DNA of 64,000 nucleotides, from contig NZ_CP150496.1 in NCBI RefSeq assembly GCF_038019025.1, forward strand, positions 1,814,001-1,878,000, read 5' to 3'. Position numbers and translations under genes: made by a program. The stretch comes from Polaribacter marinaquae (GTDB taxonomy: Bacteria > Bacteroidota > Bacteroidia > Flavobacteriales > Flavobacteriaceae). Each line of letters begins with the position of its first letter. Within the stretch, counting starts at the first letter, position 1. Shown in pieces: positions 1 to 15,000 of the stretch. The notes under the pieces are model-generated. The model was not told the DNA's origin and ran no database searches. It was given only the letters and a program-made list of their open reading frames with translations.

Positions 1-3000
1 TTAACCCATCATTTGCTGTATAAGTTACTTGTGGTACATCACCATTAAAATTAGCGGTAGGCGTAAATGTATAACTACCGTCTGATTCTATTTGTAAAAC
101 ACCTTCTGTTAAGCTAATTGGAGCTCCTACAGTTTCTGAATTACCATTGATAGTTAACGCTGTAACAGTTAAAGTATCATTTTCTAAATCTGTATCATTA
201 GCCAGAATACCGTTTACTGCTGATACTGTTAATGGAGTATCCTCATTCGTATCATTTGAATCTGCGATAGCAACTGGAGCATCATTTACTGCAGTTACAG
301 TAATATCTAAAGTTCCTGGTACCGTTGCTGAACCATCTGTTACATTGTATGTAATTTCTGGTACCGTACCGTTAAAATTAGATGCTGGCGTAAATGTGTA
401 ACCTCCATCAGAAGTAATTTTTAAAACTCCTTCTGTAAAAGTTGCGGTTTCACCAGCGCCATAAGTTGTACCATCTACAACAAAAGCTGCTATACTTAAT
501 GGATCTCCGTCTAAATCTGAATCATTTGTTAACAATCCGTTTGCTGCAGTTACAATTAACTGCGCATCTTCTGTTGTCGAATTTACTTCGTCTACAACTA
601 CCGGATTATCATTTACTGATGTTACTGTAATTCCGATTGTTGCAACATTTGATGTCAATGGCGTTCCGTCGTTATCCTGAATTGTATAATTAATATTTGC
701 TGGTCCGTTAAAATTATCTGCCGGATCAAATGTTACATTTCCTAAATTATCAACAGAATAAGTTCCAACTCCTGCAATTAATAATGGTATTGCAGTGTTT
801 CCTGTATTTGTTGGATCGTTTGGATCTATTAAAGTAACTGTTGATGGATCTACAGCAACATCATCTGTATCATTATTACCAATTGTAGCAACGGTAACAT
901 CGGTATCTTCTAATGTTGTTGTTCCTAAATCATTTACTGCTATTGGTGCATCATTAACAGGTGTAACTGTTATATCTAAAGTTCCAGGAACTGTTGCAGA
1001 ACCATCTGTAACATTATATGTTATTTGCGGCACTACTCCGTTAAAGTTAGTTGCTGGTGTAAAAATATAACTACCATCTGATGAAATTTCTATAGAACCT
1101 TCTGTTAAACTTACCGTTTCACCTGCTGTGTAAACGTTTCCTCTAACTTCAAAAGTTGCTATACTTAATGGATCTCCGTCTAAATCTGAATCATTGGTTA
1201 ACAATCCGTTTGCTGCAGTTACAATTAACTGCGTATCTTCTGTTGTCGAATTTACTTCGTCTACAACCACCGGATTATCATTTACTGATGTTACAGTAAT
1301 TCCGATTGTTGCAACATTTGATGTCAATGGAGTTCCGTCGTTATCCTGAATTGTATAATTAATATTTGCTGGTCCGTTAAAATTATCTGCCGGATCAAAT
1401 GTTACATTTCCTAAATTATCAACAGAATAAGTTCCAACTCCTGCAATTAATAATGGTATGGCAGTGTTTCCTGTATTTGTTGGATCGTTTGGATCTATTA
1501 AAGTAACTGTTGATGGATCTACAGCAACATCATCTGTATCATTATTACCAATTGTAGCAACGGTAACATCGGTATCTTCTAATGTTGTTGTTCCTAAATC
1601 ATTTACTGCTATTGGTGCATCATTAACAGGTGTAACTGTTATATCTAAAGTTCCAGGAACTGTTGCAGAACCATCTGTAACATTATATGTTATTTGCGGT
1701 ACTACTCCGTTAAAGTTAGTTGCTGGTGTAAAAATATAACTACCATCTGATGAAATTTCTATAGAACCTTCTGTTAAACTTACCGTTTCACCTGCTGTGT
1801 AAACGTTTCCTCTAACTTCAAAAATTGCTATACTTAATGGATCTCCGTCTAAATCTGAATCATTTGTTAACAATCCGTTTGCTGCGGTTACAATTAACTG
1901 CGTATCTTCTGTTGTCGAATTTACTTCGTCTACAACCACCGGATTATCATTTACTGATGTTACAGTAATTCCGATTGTTGCAACATTTGATGTTAATGGC
2001 GTTCCGTCGTTATCCTGAATTGTATAATTAATATTTGCTAGTCCGTTAAAATTATCTGCCGGATCAAATGTTACATTTCCTAAATTATCAACAGAATAAG
2101 TTCCAACTCCTGCAATTAATAATGGTATTGCAGTGTTTCCTGTATTTGTTGGATCGTTTGGATCTATTAAAGTAACTGTTGATGGATCTACAGCATCATC
2201 ATCTGTATCATTATTACCAATTGTAACAACGGTAACATCAGTATCTTCTAATGTTGTTGTTCCTAAATCATTTACTGCTATTGGTGCATCATTAACAGGT
2301 GTTACTGTTATATCTAAAGTTCCAGGAACTGTTGCAGAACCATCTGTAACATTATATGTTATTTGCGGCACTACTCCGTTAAAGTTAGTTGCTGGTGTAA
2401 AAATATAACTACCATCTGATGAAATTTCTATAGAACCTTCTGTAACATTTGCAGTAGTTCCTGCTGTAAAAGTAGTTCCTCCAATTTCAAATTCTTTTAC
2501 AGAAAGTACATCTCCATCGATATCTGTATCATTATCTAATATTCCGTTTGCAGCATTTACTGTTAACGTAGTATCTTCTAAAGTAGTTTCATTATCTTGA
2601 TTTGCTATCGGAGCATCATTAATAGGATTAACAGTTATATCTAAAGTACTAGTTGCGTTTGGCGTTCCTGTACCATCTGTAATTGTATAAGTTACTTGTG
2701 GTACTGCGCCATTAAAATTAGTTGCTGGTTCAAAAGTATAACCACCACCTGCATTAATTGTTAAATTACCTTGTGGTAAATTAGCTGTACTTCCTGCTGC
2801 ATAATTTACACCTCCTGCAGTAAACTGTGTTACTGTAATAGCATCTAAATTTGCATCCGTATCATTCTTAATTAAGCTTTTTGCATCAGCATCTACTACT
2901 ACTAAGTTAACTTCTTCATCTGTTTGATTAGTATCTGGATTTGCAACCGGAGAGAATGCAGATTGTGGTACTGCAATTGTTACAACAGCGGTATCTGTTC

Positions 3001-6000
3001 CTCCATTTCCATCAGAAATTTCATAAGTAAATGTGTCTGTTCCGTTGTTAAATCCTGGTTGAGGTGTATATGTAACTACATCGTCTGATGTATCTGCAGG
3101 AGTTCCGTTATCAAAAATTACAGCGGTACCTTTTGTTGGTGCAACAGTAATATTACTTATTGACAAAATATCTCCATCTAAATCAGAATCATTTGTTAAT
3201 ACCGGAATATTTACTGAAATATTTGGATCTGTAGATGATGTATCATCTAGCGCCACCGGATTATCATTTACAGGCGTTACAGTAATTTTTAATGTACTGT
3301 TTGCTGTATTTACACCATCTGTAGCTGTGTAAGTTACAGTAGGTACAGCTCCGTTAAAGTTTAAAGCTGGCACATAATCGTAACTACCATCTGTATTTAA
3401 AGTAATTGTTCCTGATGGAATTGTAGCAGTTTGTCCTGCTGTGTATGATGTTCCAGATACTGTAAATTTACTTACAGTTAATGCATCTCCATCAATATCA
3501 GAATCGTTGTTCAATACTCCATTAGCTGCGTTTACACTTAGCGTAACATCTTCTGATGTTGTATCTGTATCTGCAATTAATGTTGGTGTATCATTTGTTG
3601 GATTTACTGTAATAATTAATGTTGCTGTTGCAGAATCTGTTCCGTCTGAAACTGTATAAGTTGCTGTTTGTACAACCCCGTTAAAGTTTGGTGTTGGAAC
3701 AAATGTATAACTGCCATCTGTATTAATTGTTAAATCTCCTTCTGCAACAGAAACTGAATTTCCTGCTAGAACAGTTGTACCTCCAATTTCAAATTGCGTT
3801 ACGGTAATTGAATTTGTATCAATATCAGAATCATTTGTAAGAACACCATTTGTTGATGCTACATTTAAGGTTACATCTTCATTTGTTTCATCTGTATCTG
3901 CAATTGCAGTTGGCGCATCATTTACAGGATTAATAGACAATGTTAAAGTGCTATTTGCTGTATTGGCTCCATCTGAAATTGTGTAATTAATAAGAGGAAC
4001 AGCTCCATTATAATTTAATGCTGGCGTAAAGTCATAACTTCCGTCTCCATTAATCTTTAAAACCCCTTCTGTTATTGTTGCAGTTGCACCCGCTGTATAA
4101 ACTGTACCGTTTACGGTAAATTGAGTAACAGTTATAGCATCACCTTCTGGATCAGAATCGTTATTCAATAATCCGTTTGCAGCATTTACATTAATTGCAA
4201 CATCTTCATCTGTTGAATTAGTATCTGTATTTGCAATTGGCGAATCATTAACAGCAGTTACGTTAATATCTAATGTTGTAGATGCTGTTAAGACACCATC
4301 TGTAATTGTATAAGTTACTTGAGGCACAGCTCCGTTAAAGTTACTAGCTGGCACATAAGTATAACTACCATCAGAATTTAATTTGATTGTTCCTGCTGAT
4401 GTAGTTGCAGTTTCTCCTGCTAAATAAGATGTAGTTTCTACTACAAAACCAGTTAGATTAATAACATCTCCATCTAAATCAGAATCATTTTTAAGTACTC
4501 CGTCTGCTGGTACAACATTTAAAGCGACATCTTCTGTAGTTGAATTTGTATCTAAAATTGCTGTTGGTGCATCATTTGTTGCATTTATTGTTAACGTTAA
4601 TGTACTATTAGCTGTGTTTGTACCATCTGTAATAGTATAATTAACTACAGGAACAGCGCCATTATAATTTAATGCTGGTGTAAAACTATAACTACCATCT
4701 GCATTTATTTGTATATCTCCTTCTATTATACTTGCTAAAGTTCCAGCAGTATATTCTGTTCCTCCAATTGTAAATTTAGTTACAGTTATTGGGTCATTTT
4801 CTGGATCTGAATCATTATTTAATAATCCGTTTGCTGCTGTAACATTTAATGTAACATCTTCGTTGGTTGCATTTGTGTCTACGTTTGCAAATGGCGAATC
4901 GTTTATTGGAGTAACATTAATATCTAAAGTTGATGTTGAAGTATCATCACCATCTGTAGCCGTATAAGTTACAGTTGGCACCGCACCATTAAAGTTAGTT
5001 GCTGGTGTATAAACATAACTACCGTCTGTATTTAACCTTAAAGTTCCTTCTGTTAAGTTAGCTGTATTTCCTGGTGTATAATTTGTACCACTAACTGTAA
5101 ATTGAGTTACCGTTAAGCTATTATTTTCTTTATCTGTATCGTTACTTAAAACTCCGTTTATTGCAGATACATTTAATTGAATATCTTCTTGTGTACTATT
5201 TGTATCTACTACTAAATCTGGTGCATCATTAATTGGTGTTACTTCTATTTTTAAAGTTGTATTAGAAGTATTTGTACCATCAGAAACAGTATAAGTAACT
5301 GTAGAAACTGGTCCGTTAAAATCTGTTGTAGGTGTATATTCATAACTACCATCAGAATTTAATTTGATTGAACCTTCTGCAAAGTTTGCTGTTTCACCTG
5401 CATTGTAAGTTATACCAGCAACAGAAAATTGTGACACAGTTAATGGATCTGCATCAATATCAGAATCATTATTTAAAACTCCGTTTACTGCATTTACGGT
5501 TAATACTGTATCTTCTGATGTAGTATCTGTATCTAACACTGCCGTTGGCGCATCATTTACAGGAGTTACACTAATATTTAATGTACTTGTTTCTGTTAAT
5601 GAACCATCAGAAACCGTGTAAGTTATTTCTGGTACATTCCCGTTAAAATTTAATGCTGGTAAAAATGTATAACTACCGTTTGCATTTAATTTTAAAGTTC
5701 CTTCTGTTAAAGCAATATCTTCTCCTACGTTTTTAGGTGTGCCTCCAATAGAAATTGCTGTCACTGAAATTGCATCACCATCAACATCAGAATCATTATT
5801 TAAAACTCCGTTTGCTGCTGCTACAGATAATAATGTATCTTCTAAAGTACTGTTTACATCTGGATTTGCATCTGGCCTATCATTAATAGGGTTTACTGTA
5901 ATATCTAATGTAGATGTTGTAGTTGTTATACCGTCTGAAACAGTATAAGTAACTTTCGGAATAACTCCATTAAAGTTTGTTGCAGGAGTTAAAGTATAAC

Positions 6001-9000
6001 TACCATCAGAATTAACTACTAAATCTCCTTCTGTAATAGAAGCTGTATTACCTGCTAAGTATGTAGTTCCATCAATAGAAATCTGTGTTACCATTAAAGG
6101 ATTTCCGTCAACATCAGAATCATTACTTAGAACACCGTTTGTTGCATTTACATTTAGTGTGTTTCCTTCATCAACAGAATTTACATCGGCTGTTGCAACA
6201 GGAACATCATTTGTTCCGTTAATAGTAATTCCAATTGTAGCTTGATTTGCAGAAACTAAACCTTCATTATCTCTAATTGTATATTTAATATTTGCATTTC
6301 CATTAAAATTGGCTACTGGAGAAAACAAGACATCTCCGTTGTTATTAACCGTATAAGTACCCACATTTGCAATTATTAATGGATTCGTAGAGTCACCAAA
6401 ATTAGAAGCGTTGCTTGGATCTATAAGTCTTATTGTTGATGGATCTACAGAACCATCATCTGTATCATTGGCACCAATTGCTGTTACAGTAATTGGGTTA
6501 TCTTCATTTCCTGAATTCCCTAAATTATCTACTGCTACTGGCGGATCATTTACCGGTGTTACAGAAATATTTAATGTTGCATCTACATCAACAGTACCGT
6601 CTGTTAATGTATAAGTAACTTCTGGAAAGCTTCCATTAAAATCTGTAGCTGGTGAAAAAGTATAACTACCATCACTTAAAAGTGTTAGTGTACCTTCTGT
6701 AACCGTTACAGTTGTTCCTGCAGCACTAACTGTACCGTTAATTTCAAATTCTTTTACAGAAATTGCATCTCCGTCTAAATCATCATCATTATCTAAAACT
6801 CCATTTGCAGCAGTTACATTTAAAACTGTATCTTCATTTGTTGTATTAGTGTCGTTTTCTGCAACTGGTGTATCGTTTACAGGTGTTACTTCTATATCTA
6901 GTGTACCAGATGCATCTGTTGTTAAACCAGAATTATCTGTTACAACATATGTTACTTGAGGTATATCTCCATTATAATTTAATGCTGGTATAAATTCATA
7001 ACTTCCGTCTGCATTAATTTTTAAAGAACCTACCGCTGGAATAACTGATGTTTCGCCTGCTAATTTAGAACCAGGAATACCATCTACAGAAAAACTTACA
7101 ACAGATAAAGTATCTAAGTTACCGTCGGTATCATTCTTTAAAACTCCGTTTGCAGCTGAAACCGTTAATGTAACATCTTCTAAAGTAGAATTTGAATCTG
7201 GATTTGCAACAGGTGGAAATGGTGAAATAGGAACTGTTACATTTACAACTGCTGTATCTGTGCCTCCATTTCCGTCTGATATTTCATACGTAAAACTATC
7301 AGACCCGTTATTAAATCCAGCATTTGGTGTATATTTAACTGTACCATTAGGATTTATACTTGCAGTACCGTTCGCTGGCTGAACTGTAATTCTACTTACA
7401 GAAATCGTGTCTCCGTCTAAATCATCATCATTTGATAATACCGGAATATCTATTGCAACTCCTGGATCTGTACCTGCTGAATCATTATTAGCAACTGGCG
7501 CATCATTTATTGGTGTTACTGTTATATTTAATGTGCTATTTGCTGTGTTTGTTCCGTCACTTACAGTATATGTTACTTGTGGTACTGATCCATTATAATC
7601 TTCCTCTGGTACAAATGTGTAGCTACCATCTGAATTTACTGTCAACGTTCCTACATTTGGTATTACTCTTACTCCTGGTGAGCCTGCTGCAACCGCAACT
7701 GTTGTTCCGCCAACTACATATTGAGTAATTGATAATGGATTCGCATCTACATCTGAGTCATTATCATCTATTAATCCGTCTGCTTTTGCTACTGTTAATG
7801 TTACATCTTCATTTACTGTGGCAACATCTGGATTTGCTAGTGGCGCATCATTTACTGCATCAATTGTAATAATCTCATTCGCAGCGGCTGTTTGTCCGTT
7901 ACCATCACTTATTACATAAGCAAATGTTGAGGTTCCGTTGTAATTCGCATCTCCTTTAAAACTAATCGCTCCTGCGGCTGAAACTGTTACGGTTCCATCT
8001 GGAACTGTAATGCTTTGTGCTGTTCCTGGTGTTAATGTTATTCCGTTGATACTTGTAATTGAAATCGTATCTCCGTCTACATCATCATCTCCTGTTAATG
8101 GTAATAAGGTTACAGCTGTATCTTCATTTGTTGTATATGTATCATCAACAGCTACTGGCGCATCATTTACTGGTGTTACTGTTATATTTAATGTGCTGTT
8201 TGCTGTGTTTTCTCCATCACTTACTGTGTATGTTACTTGTGGTACCGATCCGTTATAATCTTCCTCTGGTACAAATGTATAGCTACCATCTGAGTTTACT
8301 GTTAACGTTCCTACATTTGGTATTGCTCTTACTCCTGGTGAGCCTGCTGCAACCGCAACTGTTGTTCCGCCAACTACATATTGAGTAACAGTTAACGTGT
8401 CTGCATCAATATCTGTATCATTATCATCTATTAATCCGTCTGCTTTTGCTACTGTTAATGTTACATCTTCATTTACTGTGGCAACATCTGGATTTGCTAG
8501 TGGCGCATCATTTACTGCATCAATTGTAATAATCTCATTCGCAGTGGCTGTTTCTCCGTTACCATCACTTATTACATAAGCAAATGTTGAGGTTCCGTTG
8601 TAATTCGCATCTCCTTTAAAACTAATCGCTCCTGCGGCTGAAACTGTTACGGTTCCATCTGGAACTGTAATGCTTTGTGCTGTTCCTGGTGTTAATGCTG
8701 TTCCGTTGATACTTGTAATTGAGATTGTGTCTCCGTCTACATCATCATCTCCTGTTAATGGTAATAAGGTTACAGCTGTATCTTCATTTGTTGTATATGT
8801 ATCATCAACAGCTACTGGCGCATCATTTACTGGTGTTACTGTTATATTTAATGTGCTGTTTGCTGTGTTTTCTCCATCAGTTACTGTGTATGTTACTTGT
8901 GGCACCGATCCGTTATAATCAGCTAAGGGCACAAAACTATAACTACCATCTGAGTTTACTGTTAACGTTCCTACATTTGGTATAGCTCTTACTCCTGGTG

Positions 9001-12000
9001 AACCTGCTGCAACAGGAACTGTTATTCCGTCGACTACATATTGAGTTATTGATAATGGATTGGCATCTACATCTGAGTCATTATCATCTATTAGTCCGTC
9101 TGCTTTTAAGACTGTTAATGTTACATCTTCATTTACTGTGGCAACATCTGGATTTGCTACTGGCGCATCATTTACTGCATCAATTGTAATAATCTCATTT
9201 GCAGTGGCTGTTTCTCCGTTACCATCACTTATTACATAAGCAAATGTTGAGGTTCCGTTGTAATTCGCATCTCCTTTAAAACTAATCGCTCCTGCGGCTG
9301 AAACTGTTACGGTTCCATCTGGAACTGTAATGCTTTGTGCTGTTCCTGGTGTTAATGGTGTTCCGTTGATACTTGTAATTGAAATTGTGTCTCCATCTAC
9401 ATCATCATCTCCTGTTAATGGTAATAAGGTTACAGCTGTATCTTCGTTTGTTGTATATGTATCATCAACAGCTACTGGCGCATCATTTACTGGTGTTACT
9501 GTTATATTTAATGTGCTGTTTGCTGTGTTTTCTCCATCACTTACTGTGTATGTTACTTGTGGTACCGATCCATTATAATCTTCCTCTGGTACAAATGTAT
9601 AGCTACCATCTGAGTTTACTGTTAACGTTCCTACATTTGGTATTGCTCTTACTCCTGGTGAACCTGCTGCAACAGGAACTGTTGTTCCGCCAACTACATA
9701 TTGAGTAACAGTTAACGTATCTCCATCAATATCTGTATCATTATCATCTATTAATCCGTCTGCTTTTAAGACTGTTAATGTTACATCTTCATTTACTGTG
9801 GCAACATCTGGATTTGCTACTGGCGCATCATTTACTGCTTGAATTGTAATAATCTCATTTGCAGTGGCTGTTTCTCCGTTACCATCACTTATTACATAAG
9901 CAAATGTTGAGGTTCCGTTGTAATTCGCATCTCCTTTAAAACTAATCGCTCCTGCGGCTGAAACTGTTACGGTTCCATCTGGAACTGTAATGCTTTGTGC
10001 TGTTCCTGGTGTTAATGGTGTTCCGTTGATACTTGTAATTGAAATCGTATCTCCGTCTACATCATCATCTCCTGTTAATGGTAATAAGGTTACAGCTGTA
10101 TCTTCATTTGTTGTATATGTATCATCAACAGCAACTGGCGCATCATTTACTGGTGTTACTGTTATATTTAATGTGCTGTTTGCTGTGTTTTCTCCATCAC
10201 TTACTGTGTATGTTACTTGTGGTACCGATCCGTTATAATCTTCCTCTGGTACAAATGTATAGCTACCATCTGAGTTTACTGTTAACGTTCCTACATTTGG
10301 TATAGCTCTTACTCCTGGTGAACCTGCTGCAACAGGAACTGTTATTCCGTCGACTACATATTGAGTTATTGATAATGGATTGGCATCTACATCTGAGTCA
10401 TTATTTAATAAACCATTTACAGTATTTACATTTATAGTAACCTCTTCTTCTTCTGTTGCAGAATCTGGATTTGCAACTGGTGCGTCATTTACCGGTGTTA
10501 CCGAAATATCTAAAGTAGCTTGATTAGAAACTAAATCATCATCATCTTTAACTGTATATAAAATATCTGCAGATCCGTTAAAGTTTTCTAAAGGAACAAA
10601 AGTTACTGTTCCTAAAGCATTTACCGAATAGGTACCAACATTTGCAATTACTAAAGGATCTCCATTAGAACCTGTATTCGCTGCATTATTTGGATCAATT
10701 AAAGTAACAGTTGAAGCGTCTATTGTACCGTCTACATCTGTATCATTTGCTCCTATTGTTGTTAAAGTTTGTGTTGCTCCTTCTAAACCAGAAGAAGTAT
10801 CATTATTAGCAATTGGCGCATCATTTACATCAGTAACTGTTATTCCTATTACAGCCTCATTAGAAACATTATTATTACTATCTTTTACAGTATAATTAAT
10901 GTTTGCCGCACCATTGTAATTTAAAACTGGTGTGAATTTCACATTTCCTAAAGGATCAACCTCATAAGAACCAATATTAGCTATAACTAATGGTGTACCT
11001 GTTGAACCTGTATTTGAAGTATTGTTTGGATCTATTAAAATTACTGTTGATGGATCTGGATTTGTATCTTCTACATCTGTATCATTGGCTACAATTGTTG
11101 CAACTGTTATAACTGTATCTTCATTTGTTGTATTGTTTAAATCATCTACAGCAACTGGTGGATTATTGTTTACCGTTAATGTTGCTGGTGGTGTTGATGG
11201 GGTTTCACAACTATAATCTGTTTTAGAAACAATTACCTGATATTGGTAATTATTTTCTGTTGTAGATAAGTTAGAAATAGTTAAAGAATTTGTAGTTGCT
11301 CCTGCATATTTACCTCCGTTGGTAATATTTGTAAAAGTAGAACCACCATCTGTACTTTCTTGCCATTGAAAAACATTACCTGTTGATGTTACTTCAAAAG
11401 TTACACTACCTTGAATAAAACCAGATTGATCTTGAGGTTGCTGACTAATTACTACTGGTGTACCAGCTGTAGTAACATTTGTATTACTACCTGAATATGA
11501 AGTAGTAGCACCTGTAACCGTACCATTTGTGGCATAACCTGTACCTGCTACTTCTCCTGATTTTGTAGTACTTTCTATATGACCTGCTTCTCTTACATCT
11601 GGACAAGAATCGTTGTCTGAATCTGTATCTTGATGATCAGGTGTACCATCTAAATCTGTATCGAAATTATCGTTAATTCCGTCTGAATTTGTATCAACAA
11701 AACCTAAATAATCTGGATCTTTATAATCTGGAGTTCCATCATTATCTGAATCTGCGTCTGGATCTACATTACCTGGCGTTTCAGCTGTATCTAAAATACC
11801 ATCATTATCATCATCTAAATCTAAAGCATCAGCAACGCCATCATTATCATTGTCTAAAATGTCTCTGTAATCTACATCTCCACCAGTATTTAAATCTCCA
11901 TCTTCATCTGCAAAATCTGTTTTTGGGTCATTATATATTCCATTAGTGTCATCATATCCGTCTATACTTTCAGAAGTGTTTTCTAATCCATTTACACCTG

Positions 12001-15000
12001 TAGTTCCGTTAGTTTTTCCATCTCCATTAGTATCTAATGCAGCATTTCCTACCTCTACAATATCTTTTAAAGTATCGTTATCTGAGTCTAAATCTAAATA
12101 ATCTGGTGTTCCGTCATTATCTGTATCAACAGGAACAACAGCAGTTCCAACTCCGTTTGTAGAATCATAAGCATCATTTAAACCATCTTCATCTGTATCA
12201 TTTGCTGCTGGTAGAATGTAACCCAAAGTACTTTGTGCCTCTACATTGTCTGGAATAGAATCATCATCTGAATCTAAATCTAGATAATTTGGTAAACTAT
12301 CTCCGTCTGTATTAGGTATTGTTAATTTTTCACCTGGGTTTAAAGCAGTATCTGCGTTACCATTTCTATCATCATAAGGGTCAATTGCATCTATCAATCC
12401 ATCAGAATCTACATCATTTAACAATCCTGCACCATATCTTCCATCTCCATCTGGATCTATTCCTCCGGCTTCAATTACATCTGTTATTCCGTCATTATCA
12501 GAATCTAAATCTACAAAGTTAGGATTGTCTGCTCCTGCAGTATTTGGTATTGTTAAACTTGAAGTCTCGCTAGTTCCTGTTGTTGCTGTGTCTGGTGAAA
12601 CTGCTAAAGGAATTCCTTTAGAATTTACTTCTGTATTATCTAAAACACCTGTTCCAGGTTGTCCATTTCCATCTGGGTCAACTGTTCCTCCTGCTTCAAT
12701 ATAATCTGTAATACCATCATTATCTGTGTCTAAATCAAAATAATTAGGTATCCCATCTCCATCTTTATCAGACGGATTTGTTCTTGGATTATTGTCACCA
12801 TCTTCATTAAAATCTTCATCAACATCTAAAATACCATCGTTATCATCATCTAAATCTACGATGTCATTAATTCCGTCACCATCATTATCTTGAGTAGAAG
12901 ACTCTCTCCAGTCTCTATCTCCTCCAATAGGATCTGTATCTGGCTGTGTTTTTGCACCACCATTTACGCCAGATTGATCTCCGTTTGTTGCATTATTTGC
13001 TGTTGATATTCCTGAAACATTATCAAAAATATCTGCTAAACCATCATTATCTGAATCTGTAAAATTAGCTGGATCTATAATTCCATTTGCATCTGCATCT
13101 AAAACAGCATCTATAGAATTGTCTATATTGTTCTCAGAAATATCAAATATCCCATCATTTTCAGAATCTGTATCTGCGTAATCTGGTGCAGAACCACCAT
13201 CTGTGTTTGTATAACCAATTCCTGTTCCACCGTTATCTACATCATAATTATTATCTAAACCATCGCCGTCTGTATCTACTCCTGAGGGAGCAATATAACC
13301 TGTAGTTGATTGTCCTTCTATATTATCAATAATTCCGTCATTATCAATATCTATATCTAAATAATTTTTTACACCATCACCGTCTCTATCTTGATTAAAT
13401 CCAAAACCTCCTAAAATATTACCAGCAGAATCTGGGTCATTAGTATCTGCTAAACCATCTGCATCTGCATCTGCTGGTATTCCTGTACCAACAATACCAT
13501 TATTATCTCCATCTGTTACTTGAAAATTACCTTCAAAAGTATCTGGTAATCCATCGCCATCTGAATCTAAATCTAAATAATTAGGAATTGTATCTGTATC
13601 TGAATTTAAAAATGTTGGAAAAGTTCCTTCATTATCTATAGTGTCATGCCAACCATTATTGTTTGCATCAACAAAACCATCTACAATACCATCATTAGTG
13701 GTATCATTATAAGTTACATTATTAGAAAAAGCTTCTTCTGTATCTGAAATACCGTCGTTATCTGAATCTCTATCTAAAAAGTTAAATAAGTTTGTATTTA
13801 TATCTGATGCAGCATCTGTATTTATTGGATTATTTGCTGCAACACCACTTTCTGCGGCAGTTTCTAAACCATCTGCAAAACCGTTTGCACCAACACTAAC
13901 TGCTGCTGCATCTGCAATACCATCATTATTTGTGTCTGCATAACCCGCTTCTAAAACATCTGGAATAGCATCGTTATCTGAATCTAAATCTAAGTGATTT
14001 GGAATTCCGTCACCATCAAAATCAAAACCTGCAGCAATACCGTTTCCGTCTAATGTTCCAGAATCTGCATCTAAGTAATTTGGAGTTCCATCATTATCTG
14101 CATCTGCAGTTGGATCTGTACCTAATCCTTCAACAGTATCTAAAATTCCATCATTATCTGAATCTAAATCTGCTATATCTGCTACACCATCATTATCTGA
14201 ATCTACATTTATTGTAATTGTTAATGTTGATGAAGCTGTTCCTGGTGTTCCGGGGTTATTATCTGTAATGTTATATGTTGTTACTGGTACTGGTCCAGAA
14301 TAATTTGCTGTCGGAACAAACTCATAACTACCATCAGAATTAATTTGCAAAGTACCAACTCCTGCAATAGTTGCTGTTTGTCCTGCGTTATAATTTGTTG
14401 CGTCTCCTGCAATAGTAAAAGTGGTTACATTTAAAGTGGTTCCTGCATCAACGTCAGAGTCATTATTTAAAACTCCGTTTGCAGCATTAACTGTTAATGT
14501 TGTGTTTTCTGTAGTTGAATTTACATCTGCATTTGCTTCAGGAACGTCATTTACAGATGTTATTGAAATATCTAGTAAAGCTTCATTAGATGCAAAACCA
14601 CTATCATCATTTATTGTATAGTTGATGTCTGCATCGCCATTAAAATTATCTTCAGGAGTAAAAGTTACATTACCTGCAGCATCTACAGTGTAAGTTCCTT
14701 TACCTGCAATTACTAAAGGATTTCCTGTTTCTCCTGTATTTCCTGCATCTGTAGGATCTATTAAAATTATTGTTGATGGCACAACATTGCCATCTTCATC
14801 TGTATCATTATTACCAATTGTTGCAATATTAACAGGGTTATCTTCTAATGCAGTTCCTGCGTCTGAATTTGCAACTGGTAAATCGTTTACAGCTGTTATT
14901 GTTATATCTGCTGTACCTGTTACTGGTGCTGCTATTCCGTCTGAAACTGTGTACGTAAATTCTCCCGGATCTGCTACTCCGTCGTAAGCAGTTGGTGCAT

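Noticed and set aside
7500-10490. CRISPR-like regular spacing
   Set aside because: The period is 660 bp and the units are coding domains, not 30-40 bp repeats with unique spacers.
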